Assembly (NCBI RefSeq): GCF_963678635.1
Contig: NC_087070.1
Span: 4,994,539-5,058,538, forward strand
Origin: Symsagittifera roscoffensis
Lineage: Eukaryota > Xenacoelomorpha > Acoela > Convolutidae
Reading direction: 5' to 3'
Length of the DNA stretch: 64,000 bases
Shown here: positions 47,340 through 57,850 of the stretch, piece by piece
Numbering within the stretch: position 1 is the stretch's first letter
Layout: each line of letters starts with the position of its first letter
The notes under the pieces: model-generated
Told to the model about the DNA's origin: nothing
Database searches by the model: none
The model's input: the letters and a program-made list of their open reading frames with translations, nothing else
Made by a program: the position numbers and the translations under genes

Positions 47340-48637
47340 TTCAGATAAAGGGAAATTGACCATATCCAAACAACGGGCCAGCAACTGGGAACTACATGAC
47401 GGGGCAGAAGATGGGTTCCTTGACGAGGAGAAGGACAGCCCATCGGACCCGGAAGACAATCTGCCACTAGCAAGGACTATCACGAGCAATCTCATCCCAG
47501 AGGCCCACCGACAACCTCCAGGATCTCCTTCAAAGAGAAAATCGGTCATGGGAGGTTATTTATATAGAAGGGCTACTAACAGGAAAAACAGGGATCCTTA
47601 TTTTAACTTGGTAAATATGGACATCATTGACTCATCAGAGCACACTATAACCCTTGATAGCGGCCGGGTAAATCAGACTTGGCAATCAAAGGAAAAATAC
47701 TCCCTGGCCCTAATAAAATCGTGGTGACTCAAACACCCACCGGGCACAGACTTCACTCTCATTCGAGTTAAGGAAGCTCTCACCCCCGAAGAAGTCATTA
47801 GTGGCACTCTCATTGAATTCAGGACAGGGCACCTCAGGAGCAGGCGGAAATATATCGTCGACAGGTACACCGACAGTGGCCGAGGCTACTCAAGACCTCA
47901 CACGAAGCTCTTCAAGTTCTTCCTCATCATTAAATCTAAGCTCGTGGGAAGGGATCATTGATGATTACTTCGATGACGTGACTAATAATAACTTACCCCA
48001 GAGCCACCAACCCGAATTTAACCAGGGGTTAAGTGTTACAGGTACCGTCGACTCACCGCATTTGAGCTCACAACTGTCAGTTAACACCGACCTTCGGGAG
48101 ATCATCAACGTTTCCGACTCGGCCGAGATAGAAGGGTCGGAAGATAATTCCATCTTGATCGACATTATTCCGGAAGCCGCGACCAATCCGACTACCCAAC
48201 AACGTCAATCAAGGCCACGTAGGAATAGGGGACCCCCTCAATTTTACGGAAATCGACGACCTATTGACGTAGTTCTGGAGAAAGACAACATAAGGACGTC
48301 ACACTCTTCAGTTATCGCCTCTCCCGGGAAATCTAGGGCAACCTTCACGATTTACTCTCCGTCCGGTTTTCTGACACCGTTAGCGGAAGCTCCTCCCCGA
48401 CAAACTTTCCTTGCAGAAACAACCCTAACTTGGTCTACAAAGAATTCATGCCCTTCGGTCAGATCAGTTCATTTTCCAATCACTACCCTGTTAAATGACA
48501 AATCGTCAGGATCTCATTCAGTTCACCCGACCATCAACGACTCCTTGGACGAGATAGATAATTGCAGCGGAATTTCCTCGACAGTTGATTCAGAAGTAAA
48601 AGCAAAACTTTATGACTTTGAGGAACAATTAAATTGA
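47340..48637 (+). pseudogene. 3' tail frames of Gypsy element 1 (integrase C-terminus and Ser-rich protein)
   Basis: 47356-47727 is an acidic, proline-containing frame that probably holds the integrase carboxy-terminus. 47801-48637 is an uninterrupted 278-codon frame, rich in Ser/Thr/Pro with a polyserine run. It has no transmembrane segment or signal peptide, so I do not call it an envelope. A similar low-complexity tail occurs in element 2 (60228-60491). It may be the end of Pol rather than a separate gene. Confidence 0.45.
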
Positions 48638-48891
48638 TTTTTCAAAATTTTATTCCTACCCAACTCTCCGGTCTCATTAATTAACTGTAGATAGGATTGT
48701 ACATGTTAAGAGTACATGTTGTAGATTACTGCTTATTTTTAGTCTTAGTTTAGTTATTTGTTTTATTTTGTAAATCTGTAAAATCTTTATGTTCACCCTG
48801 TACATCGTACCTTTTCTTTTACTTGTGGATGCTATTTTGCTTGCTGTATTTTTCCCTTCATGGCGCAGTGTGTAAAATTTTGTTTCTACTT

Positions 48892-48960
48892 TGAAGGGGG
48901 AAAAGGGTATGTATAGAAATAGTTAGTGTTTAAGCAGTTTTATTTTTTCCCGGTGGGAAA
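48892..48960 (+). promoter_or_regulatory. Polypurine-rich tract of element 1
   Basis: gaagggggaaaaggg at 48892-48906 and cggtgggaaa directly before the 3' LTR (48951-48960) are candidates for the plus-strand primer. The second is adjacent to the LTR, as expected. Confidence 0.5.
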
Positions 48961-49170
48961 TGATGTGATTTGTTTTAATTGTTTTAAATGACCTTGGGTA
49001 TTATCTAATACCTTTTAACCACTTTCGATACGAACATCAGTCAATAGCAGTGTGTGGTCAGTTGTCCTTTTAGAACGTTTTAAATAAACACACTATCTTT
49101 CCTTAGTTTTATTCTTTTAAGTATCGGTACATTAGTTGTACATAAAACATACATTTAGAATAGTTTATTA
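48961..49170 (+). repeat. 3' LTR of Ty3/Gypsy element 1
   Basis: Begins tgatgtgattt and ends near gtttatta; partner of 42543-42752. Followed directly by agaggagattcaatta, which continues the minisatellite in the phase expected from the paralogue at 41160. Confidence 0.88.
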
Positions 49171-50949
49171 AGAGGAGATTCAATTATCAATTGGCTTCAT
49201 CTTCTCAGCTCTCCAAGGATCCCAAAAGCCTCAATTACTCAAGGGTCCCAATGTTCCTAGCTTTTCTGGGTTTCAACAGCTTCATTTACTCAAAAATTTC
49301 AGTCTTCCCAGCTCTTCAAGGATCCCAAGAGCTTCAACTAATCAAGGGCTCCAATATCTCTAACAAACCATGAGTCTCAAGAGCTTCAACAACGCAAAAG
49401 TTCCAATCTTTTTAGCTATTCAGGGGTCCATGACACTCAGTTTTCTGAGGGCCCCAATCTTCCTAGCTATCCAATGGTCTCGAAAGCCTCAAAAGCTCAA
49501 GGCTCCCAATCTTCAAAGCTATTCAAGTGCCCGAAGAACTCAAACTACCCAAGGGTCCCAAGTTTTCTAGCAACTCAAGGATTCGAATCTTCTCAGATAT
49601 GCAAGGATCTCAAGAGCCTCAATTATTCTAAAGCCCCAACATTCTCAGCTCTCCGAGGATACCAAAAGCCTCAATTAAACAATGGTCAAATTTTTTCTAG
49701 CTTTTCGAGGGTCCCAAGAGCTTCAAATACTAAATGTTCCCCTTCTTTGTAGCTATTCAGGGGTCGCAATGGCTTCAAGTATTCAAGGGCCCTAATTTCC
49801 TTAGCTATTCAAGAATCCCCGAAGCTTCAAACACCTAAGGTTGCCAATCTTCCGAGCTATCCAAGAGTTCTAACTGCTTCAGCTACTCAAGAATCCCAAT
49901 CGTCTTAACTATTCAAGGGTCCCAGGAGCCTCAAATGTTGAAATCCTCCAGTCTTCTCAGCTCTCCAAGAAATTCAAATGCCTCAATTACTCAATGATTC
50001 CAATCATCCTAGCTTTTTGAGGAACTCAAGAGCTTCGGTTACTCATTGATATCAGTCTTTCTACTTATTCAAGGGTCCCAAGAGCTTCAACTACCCAAGG
50101 GCTTGAAAAACTGTCATAATCCATGGGTCTCAAGAGTTTCAATCACGCAATAGTTCAAATCTTTTAGCTATTCAATGGTCCATGAGATTCAATTTTTCAA
50201 GGGCAACAGTCTTTCTAGCCATCCAAGGGTCCCGAAAGCCTCAATGACTCAAGGCTCCTGTATTTCAAAGCTATTCAAGGTCTCGAAGAACATAAACTAC
50301 CCACGGGTCCCAATTTTCCTAGCAATTCAAGGGTTCGAATCTTCTCAGATAATCAAACATCCGAAGAGTTTCAACTACGCAAAAGTTCCGTGTTTCTTTG
50401 CTAGTCAAGGGTCCATGAGACTCAATTTTTTAAAGGCCCCAATCTTCCTAGCTAGCAAAGGGTCCCGAAAGCCTCAATTACTCAAGGCAATTATTCTTCA
50501 AAGCTATTCAAGGGTACCAAAAGCTTCAACTAACCAAGGGCCCCAATCTACCTAGCTTTTCAAAGGTCCCAAGAGTTTCAATTACTGAATGGTCCCAATT
50601 ATCCTAGCTACTCAGAGGTCCCATCTTCTCAATTATTCAAGCCTTAAAAGCTTCGGTTACATAAAGGTGTCACATTTCCTGGCTATTCAAGTGTACCAAA
50701 AGCTTCAATTACTCAAGGATTCAAGTCTTCCTAGCTATTCAAAGTTCTCAAGACCTTCATATGTTCACGAGCCACAATCTTTCTAGCTATCCAAGGGTCC
50801 AGAAAGCACCACCTCCTCAAGGATCCTAATCTTCCAAGCTATTGAAGATTCCTAAGTGCTTCACCTACCTAAGAGTTTTAATCGTCTTTGCTATCCAAGA
50901 GTCCCAAGAGTTCATTTAGTCAAAGGCCCCGTTCTTCTTAGCTATTCAA
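49171..50949. repeat. Minisatellite array, 52-bp unit (right block)
   Basis: Continues the array beyond the retroelement. The first several hundred bases align with 41163 onward, the higher-order unit of about 1.38 kb. It ends near gctattcaagccaactcaagc. Frames of up to 126 codons are periodicity artefacts. Confidence 0.92.
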
Positions 50950-51227
50950 GCCAACTCAAGCGAGATCGACTACATCAAGCTTAGCTTCAAGGACCTAACC
51001 TCTTGTTTCGATCTGCTCAAAGAAATCTCAGGCGACCTGCCTTTTTTTAACCATGAAGCTTAGGACTGCCTCGAGGTTGCTTCAACGCTGCGACTTTCTT
51101 ATCGATGTTAGGACAGCCCAGACAGAAAGCAGGCCATACCTGAAACAGACAACGGACCAGTATGGAGGCGAAAAAATACAGAAAATTTGGACAACAGCGT
51201 CATCAGTTCAGTTTTATGGCTGCCGAT
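50950..51227 (+). other. Coding-like stretch of unknown origin
   Basis: One frame reads SEIDYIKLSFKDLTSCFDLL and goes on with stops near 51060 and 51110. The composition is protein-like, but no family is recognised. It adjoins the 229-bp repeats and the BEL/Pao-like remnant, so it may be the 5' part of the same retroelement. Confidence 0.3.
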
Positions 51228-51745
51228 TTTCATACTAACACTTCTACAGTTTGAACACATTTGATTTAGAAGCTCCTCGGCGCCACAGTTTTCCACCTCT
51301 CCTAGCACCTAACATTACTAAAATTCGGGCAAATGCCGTCAACCTTGATACTTTCAACTTTTGCACTCCTCTACCATACAATTTTTGCCTCCACTACTGA
51401 AATCTGACTTTATGGCTGCCGAAATCTGAGTTCAGTTTTACGTTTTCCGATTTCTCTACTAACACTTCTACTTACAGCTTGAAAACATTTGATTTAGAAG
51501 CTCCTCGGCGTCACAGTTTTCCACCTCTCCTGGGACCTAATATCGCTACAAATCGGGCAATTGCCGTCAACCTTGATACTTTCAGCTTTCGCACTCCTCT
51601 ACCATACAATTTTTTGCCTCCAATATTGAAATCTGACTTTATGGCTGCCGAAATCTGAGTTCAATTTTATGGCTGGAGATTTTTCTACTAACACTTCTAC
51701 TTACAGTTTGAACACATTTGATTTAGAAGCTCCTCTGCGAAGCCC
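51228..51745. repeat. 229-bp tandem repeat, about 2.3 copies, coding-like
   Basis: acatttgatttagaagctcct recurs at about 51256, 51485 and 51713. The units share long identical stretches, and in one frame both full copies read TFDLEAPRRHSFPPLL. Units contain ttctacttacag, which looks like a splice acceptor. The repeats lie between a protein-like segment and a BEL/Pao-like gag fragment. Confidence 0.75.
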
Positions 51746-51879
51746 AGATTTCAAGTGGCAATAACCAATTTGGTCTTCTAACATATTTAATCACAATCAC
51801 ACGATCAATAAAGCAACATAATTTTTGGACAGTAAACAAAGACAAGTTAGCAAGTACGTTACCAATCACCCGACTCTGG

Positions 51880-52730
51880 CCGCAAATAGGGTCTGAAAGG
51901 ATTCAAGTTACCGGATTTAACACTGCAAAATTTTGAAGGCAATTAACTGGAGTGGAACAACTAGCTCGCGCTCTTTCAGACTGCGATAGGCAAGAACTCA
52001 CGTCTAAGCCCTGTTGATATTTTTTTTTCTTGCCATCAGTGTGTACTGATAATGCTAAATTCCTAATAAAGAGCTGCTGAACTAATCCTTTTCAGTACCA
52101 ACAGGCAACATTTGAATTAGCGCATAGATATAGTAACCCAAAGTATGTGGTCACAGCGTTCATCAAGGAACTCAAAAATTTTCAAAACATTGCTACTAAG
52201 CGAACCACAGGGCTTAATCAAACAGGCTGTTTTTCTACGGAAATAAATCACAATTTCGAAATCAATGGGTACACAGTTGATCTGAATTCTTCTAACCTAA
52301 CCCGGCTTAGTAACTAAAAGGTCCTCACATGTTTACTTATGAAGCTGGAAGAGCACTGCCTGCTGCACGACCTCAAATACGTCAAATTCTAACCAAGCGT
52401 GATTAAATCACCAAACAATGAAGCAGCAGCGACCCGACAAGGGACCAATTTTTTTTACTTCCTGTCCCAATTTTTTTTACTTTCCTGACTGTTTGAAACT
52501 TTGCTTGGCGTATAAACTTTTTGGATTTTTCCGGAGCCTGATATCAGGAGAGTTCCTGGGGGCACAACCTAACTTGTCAAAAATTACTAGGTTGGACAAA
52601 ATATGACCCGCTCAAACAGAAATCTAACAATTTCGAGACAAGTTCGCGTTTGATTGACTTTCTTGACTTAACCGAACAAGAGGACGCTACTCTCACTGAA
52701 ATAGTGAAAACATTCTGGAAGGTGGAAGGA
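51880..52730 (+). pseudogene. BEL/Pao-like retroelement remnant, gag and start of pol
   Basis: A frame near 51889-52010 reads GLKGFKLPDLTLQNFEG, then LEW and LALFQTAIGKNSRLSP around two stops. This is the pattern of the DUF1759-type gag region of BEL/Pao elements. It continues at about 52100-52260 (YVVTAFIKELKNFQN), and near 52670 TEQEDATLTEIVKTFWKVEG resembles the residues ahead of BEL/Pao RT. No RT palm is found, so the element is internally deleted. No LTRs were identified. Confidence 0.5.
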
Positions 52731-52974
52731 TCCACAAAAACAACAACCTACATTGACTGATAACGGCAGAAAACGACTAATTTCATGGTACAAAGCTCTG
52801 AGCACGGCGGAGGTTACTACAAAAAAAACCTGCTCTGAAAAAACGGAGGCAAATACCCAAGTACAATCCGGTAGCGAAAGTTTAATTTCAATCACTACAA
52901 ATACGGCTAAAAAAAGAACCCCAAAAACATGCATCTCTATGAGAAATTGCTTACTAATGAAATGAAAAAAATAT

Positions 52975-53450
52975 GACAGCTACGAGTAATTACGAACTTA
53001 TCAGCAAATTGACAACAAAGTCAGACTACAACATTTCTCCCCTTTTCTCGACAACTGAATTACTCGCGCGCGAGGACAACCACGAAACTCACCTTTACCA
53101 GACGCAATAACGTTTTCGATAATCCTAAACGCAAAGGAACCATTTTTATGCACGATGATCGAGAGACATTGACGACGACCTTCCGCTGACACCCAACCAC
53201 TTCCGAATGGGTCGTTTATTCGACTATGCTCCAGCAGCAGCCTTCTACGAAGCGTTTATTAGTAAACTGGCTGACAAGTCCTGAAAACGAGCAAAAGGTT
53301 CTGACAGCTTCTGGGCTCCACTCTTTTTCTCTTCGGTTCAAAAGTTGAACCTCCCTCGCTTCGAGCATATTGATGACATGAAGTGTATCATATGAGTTAT
53401 CAAGAAAGAGGTAAAGATAGTAAATTTTGGTCAATTTGACTGGATGACTA
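52975..53450 (+). pseudogene. Possible BEL/Pao integrase C-terminal remnant
   Basis: A frame around 53160-53280 contains DDLPLTPNHFRMGRLFDYAP, reminiscent of the conserved PLTPNH-type motif at the end of BEL/Pao integrases. Adjacent frames are protein-like but broken. A weak call. Confidence 0.33.
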
Positions 53451-53608
53451 ATTTGACCGCTTTAAAACAAATATGACTAGGACTCAGAAATGAGCATTTT
53501 GAGTCTTAAATACGCTGAATTCAAGGATCAAAACGGCAAGGTTTTGATTTGTAGATTTGAAACATTATTAGTCGCCTCCACTTTCTTAGGCGTCTTAGAA
53601 GTTCTTAC

Positions 53609-53755
53609 CTAGCATGCCGAGACTGAAGAACCAGGCCACCCATATGAATGCAATGTAATATTGTGCTGTCTTCTTCTCTGCTTCCGTTGAAACAACCCTC
53701 AGAATAATCTGCCAGGCAGCTGTGCCACAAGCAGCAGCAAGCAAGAGACACATAT
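53609..53755 (-). CDS. Host multi-pass membrane protein, exon C (3'-most seen)
   Basis: On the minus strand the exon is bounded by a tttcag acceptor (plus 53756-53761) and a gtaaga donor (plus 53603-53608). It carries 2 + 144 + 1 coding bases, continuing exon B in phase. It encodes MCLLLAAACGTAAW (a hydrophobic segment that completes the one started in exon B), a charged loop STEAEKKTAQYY and a further hydrophobic segment IAFIWVAWFFSLGML. The gene must continue to the left, but I could not identify the next exon with confidence. Family not recognised; a tetraspan-like membrane protein is likely. Confidence 0.72.
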
Positions 53756-54162
53756 CTGAAACAAATTTCCATCAGAGATTCGACGCCTTCGCCTCTCCCC
53801 TCAAAGGGTCTCGTTTCGGTTTTTTTGTACTTCATGCATTTTCGATTGATCGAATCTAAACTTTTCTGGGGACCAAAACATACAATTTTATCTAGCAAAA
53901 TTTGCAAGTATAATAGGAATTTTTGTGTTAAATTCTTCCAAAAATTGCTCTGAAAAATTTTCTGGCAGTAACGGATTTTTCAGTTTTTTGGGAGTCCTCA
54001 AAAATAAAACTAATTGACCTTAAGTAAAAGGTAGTTGAACCCAATTACTTGAAACTCTGCCCTTACGTTATGTATATTCATTCCATCAGCTTACCATTGA
54101 GTTAGTAATGCAAGCAGAGTAAGCTCTATTTTTACAACTACAGCATATGATAGCATACTTAC

Positions 54163-54330
54163 ATATGAGGAAAGAGAATGTGACGAGTACTGCGAGATAA
54201 CCACAGTTGGTTCGACAGGAAACACAACACATGGGTATGGGGAACATGATGATCATTGCTAACAGCAGAATAATCGCAGTTACCATGAACCCATAGGCAA
54301 CTTTCAATTTGTCCCAGTATGGATCGTCCT
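54163..54330 (-). CDS. Host multi-pass membrane protein, exon B
   Basis: 168 bases between a tgtttag acceptor (plus 54331 onward) and a gtaagt donor (plus 54157-54162), in phase with exons A and C. The start DDPYWDKLKVAYGFMV leads into one clear transmembrane segment (VTAIILLLAMIIMFPIP), a short cysteine-containing loop (CCVSCRTNCGY) and the beginning of a second (LAVLVTFSFLI). Intact and free of stops. Confidence 0.78.
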
Positions 54331-55006
54331 CTAAACATCACAAGAACAAAATGTCACTTTCATTAAACAAAATTTTAAAAAAAATCCGAATATAGGATGC
54401 GTTAAGCCTTTTCGAGATCTGGTCGAAGAGAAACCGAGACATGCTGAGAGAGAAAATCACTCTCTGGGCATGACTGACTCGATCAAAAGTTTGTATGTTT
54501 CGACCGACTCGAGTAAAGTTGTCTGTGTTTTGACTAAGTTCGTCAGAGGAAAAAAATTTCCACCAATTTCGCCCGAAGAAAACTTTTAGAATGAGTTTGA
54601 CCGAGAAGAACGGTTTTGACTGAGTTTGATCAGGAGTTTTTTTGCCAAAAAAAAAACAATTGTGTTCGACCGTCATTTAATAGTTTTGATCTAAATAGTT
54701 TGTATGTTTCAATCAGTAGTTTGGAAAAAATACCCATTCACTAATAGACTTTGCTAAATGCAGGTGTTTTACAGCTTTACAAGCAAAAAGATGCAACAAA
54801 AAGTCAAAATACTGGTAAAAGTTTGTTAGTGTAACACGCATGCAATCCAATTTGTGCTCAAAATTCTAATTCACTAAAATTTTCAATGTTTTTTTTTCAT
54901 AATTGTTTTTGATTATTTTCTTAGATTTGATGTTTCCTCATTCGTTCAAAAAAATGTCCTTTTTGCCACCAAATTTTGCTTCTCCGACTTTTCTTTGAGA
55001 TTTTCG
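54331..55006. other. Intron sequence, no gene seen
   Basis: AT-rich, with repeated words such as gaccga and ttttgactgagttt (54470-54680) that suggest a degraded short repeat. A 112-codon minus-strand frame (54338-54676) reflects this repeat and shows no domain. Confidence 0.55.
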
Positions 55007-55335
55007 TGAGGCGGCCTTCGGTACCTTACTCTAGTTTATCTATTTATCTATATCTCTATGTACTATAATAATATCTTAGTATTCATTTAGTGCAGTAAAT
55101 TGTCCAAGGACACAATCCACCAGTCTATATGTTTGTCTCGTACGTTTGTCGCAAAATCAGTTGCGAAAGCCTAGTGTGTTAAAATCAATTTGCTAAAAGA
55201 TTCTCTATAAACATATTCAGTTCTGAAAGCTCTAAATCTACATTTTCTATTCTATTCTATTTATATTTATTCATCTTTTAGTTTACTAATATTGTTTTTT
55301 GTTCAAGTTTTCCCTTCGCAACCTAAGAGACATTT
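55007..55335 (+). repeat. 5' LTR of Ty3/Gypsy element 2
   Basis: Starts near tgaggcggcc and contains ccaccagtctatatgtttgt, cgtacgtttgtcgcaaaatc and gctaaaagattct, all shared with 60987-61270. It has about 28 extra bases (tatctatttatctatatctc region) absent from the 3' LTR. Ends just before the gag ATG at 55337. Confidence 0.85.
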
Positions 55336-55336
55336 C

Positions 55337-56330
55337 ATGGCAGAGCCAGCAGTTCCTGCGAATGAAGACAGGACTGACCTACTTGGTATCCCTCCATTCT
55401 GAGCCAAATCATCGTTTAACCCGACTTTCGTTTGGGAGACATGGGTGGGACAGTTTTTTTGGCCATAAGCCGGAAGGAAAACATTTCGCCTGGGGAGGTG
55501 CTAGTCACTCCAGCAAATCTAGTGGATGAACTGTATGCTAAACCCGAAGCTCCGGGGCCGTCAGATGATGCAACAGAACCTGCCAATAAAAATTTTCGAA
55601 ACGCAGCCGCGATTATGCGAATGGACGAGTACAATGCGGAGAGGAGATGTAAAGGCCCTCGGATAGGACACGGTTGGTAATATCACGACGCAGAAGCGCG
55701 TTTGAAATCCAGACCCTTTTTTCTTGTTTGGCAACGAGAGGAAAAAGAGGTTTAATGATTCGTACCCACAATTGGATCTTAATTTGTGCTCGTTTATCGA
55801 TTTCCATAAGAGTTGCGAGGATCTGTTCAAGGATGAACGGTACTACACAGTTGAGCAGATCAAGTTGTACAATACAATTTGTATGCAAGAAAGTGACTCG
55901 TTTTCTTTCTTTTATGCACGTCTCAGCGCTCAAACTGCATTGTGTAACTGACCCGTAGACCAGGAAAAATCCAGACAATTTACAACTTGCGTTAGAGAGT
56001 GAAATAGGGGCGAAAACTTCAGAACTATTTCAAAAACTACTCCCGCACAACCAATCAAAAGCAACCAAAACTAACTCCATACGGATTAAACAAGAACCTT
56101 CACCATCTGTACAGCAGTTCCGTAACCCAACAAACATTGGCCGAGGGGGAGGTCTTAATCGGTCTAACCAACGCCCAAGTCAGCCAAAACTTTGCTACTT
56201 CTGTGGCAATCCGTTTACACTCGAACATCGTCGGCCGTGTCCGGCCAGAGAGGCCACGTACAATGCATGCAAAAAGAAGGTACATTTTGCTAAAGTTTGC
56301 AACACCACGAAGCGCCGAGTCAACATGATA
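55337..56330 (+). pseudogene. gag of Gypsy element 2
   Basis: The ATG at 55337 follows the LTR directly; tggcagagcc at 55338 is a possible primer site, though its tRNA is uncertain. The frame starts MAEPAVPANEDRTDLLGIPPF and meets a TGA, then continues in other frames with WETWVGQFFLAISR. The nucleocapsid near 56190-56310 reads CYFCGNPFTLEHRRPCPA and NACKKKVHFAKVC; a tyrosine replaces the first cysteine of the second knuckle. Several interruptions. Confidence 0.7.
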
Positions 56331-56700
56331 CAACAAGAAGGACCGCAACTGGACCAAGAATGTGATTTCATAGACGTAGGAGAAGATAGCGAACCGGACT
56401 ACGGTATTATTGCCATCGATGTGGAGCAAATCAACAGCGTGGAAGTTTTAAGTGCAGAAAGAGGAAAGCCCAGAAGCCTCAGTTTTCAATTGCGATCTGA
56501 AAATACTTTCTTTCACGCAACGGTTGACACTGGCAGTCCAGACTCAATTTTTAATAAAAGAACAGCAGACTTATTGATGAGAAAGTTACTAAATGCCGAA
56601 TTTAAGGATGTTTTTAGGCACCCGTTGGGAATCACAAATTTTGACTATAAAAAAGCCTAACAAACTGTTTGGTTCTCTTGAAATCCCGATTGCATCGCAC
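56325..56700 (+). pseudogene. Aspartic protease of Gypsy element 2
   Basis: The 111-codon frame includes FHATVDTGSPDSIFNKRTA with the intact D-T-G-S active-site motif at about 56522-56533, followed by typical flap-region residues. The frame changes near 56640. Confidence 0.75.
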
Positions 56701-56979
56701 GGATGGAAGATTGAGGGGGCTCGGTTCCTCGTACCAGAAAAAAGGACGCCCAACTTGTGGAGCTTAAATCTTCATGAACAGTTGGGGATCGAAACAGTTC
56801 AACAGAAACCGATCGAAGTGAACGCTATGGAAGAGGTGGAAGAAATGGACTCCACCTCCAAGTTTTGGAGAGATCACTTTGTAAAAAGGTACCCGAGAGT
56901 ATTCATTCAATTGGATGGGCCAAAAAATCATAAAGTATTCACTAACTCTAAAGACCTTCGACCCTCTTATTCCTCGACA

Positions 56980-57850
56980 AGTTGAAGGCAAAAAGTCCCA
57001 TTCGCATACAAGAAAGGGTTACGGCAGAAATAAAGACATTAATTAAAGTGAAGCACATTGAGAAGTTAGATAAATGTACAACGGATCATTTTTTTGCACC
57101 AATCGTGCTAACTGCGGAAAAAGACGGATCTATAAAACTAGCACTTAACGCAAAACCTATGAATGCTCAAACTTGGAAGAACAGATACCAAATGCCCAAC
57201 ATGCATGAATTGATCAATTCGGCGGCTCAACTCATCACTAAAAACACGCCTGGAAAAATGTGGTTTACCTCTCATGACCTGAAGTATGCTTTTAGCTAGT
57301 TACCTTTGTCCGACCTAACTAGTAGTTATTGAAACTTTAGTATTTTGCGTAGAGAACCGACCGGCACGTATCGATTCAAAACCGGCTTTAATGGCCTAAC
57401 AGATATGACCACATAATTCCAGAAGGCAATGGGTTGCACACTTCAGGGGCTGGAAGGAGTCATATGTTACTTAGACGATTTTCTGGTGGTCACTAAATGA
57501 GAGGTTGAGGACTCCAACAAGCTTGTCGATAAAGTCATGCAACGATTGGATGAAGCAGGATGGCCTTTGAAAGTAAGTGAATGTGAGTTCTCAGTTAACA
57601 ATCTTAGCTGGCTGAGTTGTGAAATCGACGAATCCGGTTACGCCCCAAAATTTTCGAAAATTGAGGCCATTAAGTCTCTTAAGCCACCGAAATCGCTCAG
57701 ACAACTAAGATCGTTTATAGGCACTCTGAATCATCAACAACGCTTCATACAGGAATTTCTTAAGCACACGGTTTCCTTTCATTCATCGTTAAGAGCGTGC
57801 AAAAAGAAATCGTTTCTGTGGGGGGGGGAGAACAAATTGTAGCTTTTAGG
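56980..57850 (+). pseudogene. Reverse transcriptase of Gypsy element 2
   Basis: 56982-57299 contains APIVLTAEKDGSIKLALNAK, NRYQMPNMHELINSA and FTSHDLKYAFS (motif A), where a TAG ends the frame. Further right lie GFNGLTDMTT (motif B, with a stop) and CYLDDFLVV near 57470 with intact Y-L-D-D. The thumb/connection is seen at 57537-57842, with KSLRQLRSFIGTLNHQQRFI. A G-run near 57820 ends the frame. Confidence 0.85.

Larger units (their letters stand above)
42543..49170 (+). mobile_element. Ty3/Gypsy LTR retrotransposon 1, degenerate
   Basis: 6.6 kb between paired LTRs with a primer-binding site, gag with zinc knuckle, protease, RT, RNase H and integrase in Gypsy order on the plus strand, then a serine-rich tail frame. 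It is inserted in the 52-bp minisatellite. An uninterrupted paralogue of the target (tcacaggagattcaattatc, about 41156-41175) lies 1.4 kb to the left and implies a 4-bp duplication acag/agag. LTR divergence of about 11% marks an old copy, and coding frames are broken repeatedly. Confidence 0.92.

Noticed and set aside
47801..48637. Envelope gene of Gypsy element 1
   Set aside because: The 278-codon frame has no signal peptide, membrane span or furin-like site. It is Ser/Pro-rich and more likely the end of Pol or an unknown tail.
7253..50949. CRISPR-like array
   Set aside because: Units are directly adjacent 26/52-bp tandem repeats without unique spacers, in eukaryotic DNA.
53093..53124. A 32-base minus-strand exon (gcgtttag acceptor, gtgagt donor) that would continue the host gene in phase
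   Set aside because: Too short to judge alone, and it lies within a plus-strand BEL/Pao-like remnant. Kept only as a candidate.
55561..55978. Minus-strand frames of 89 and 121 codons in the gag region of element 2
   Set aside because: Overlap the gag reading on the plus strand and show no domain; unlike the macrodomain frame in element 1.
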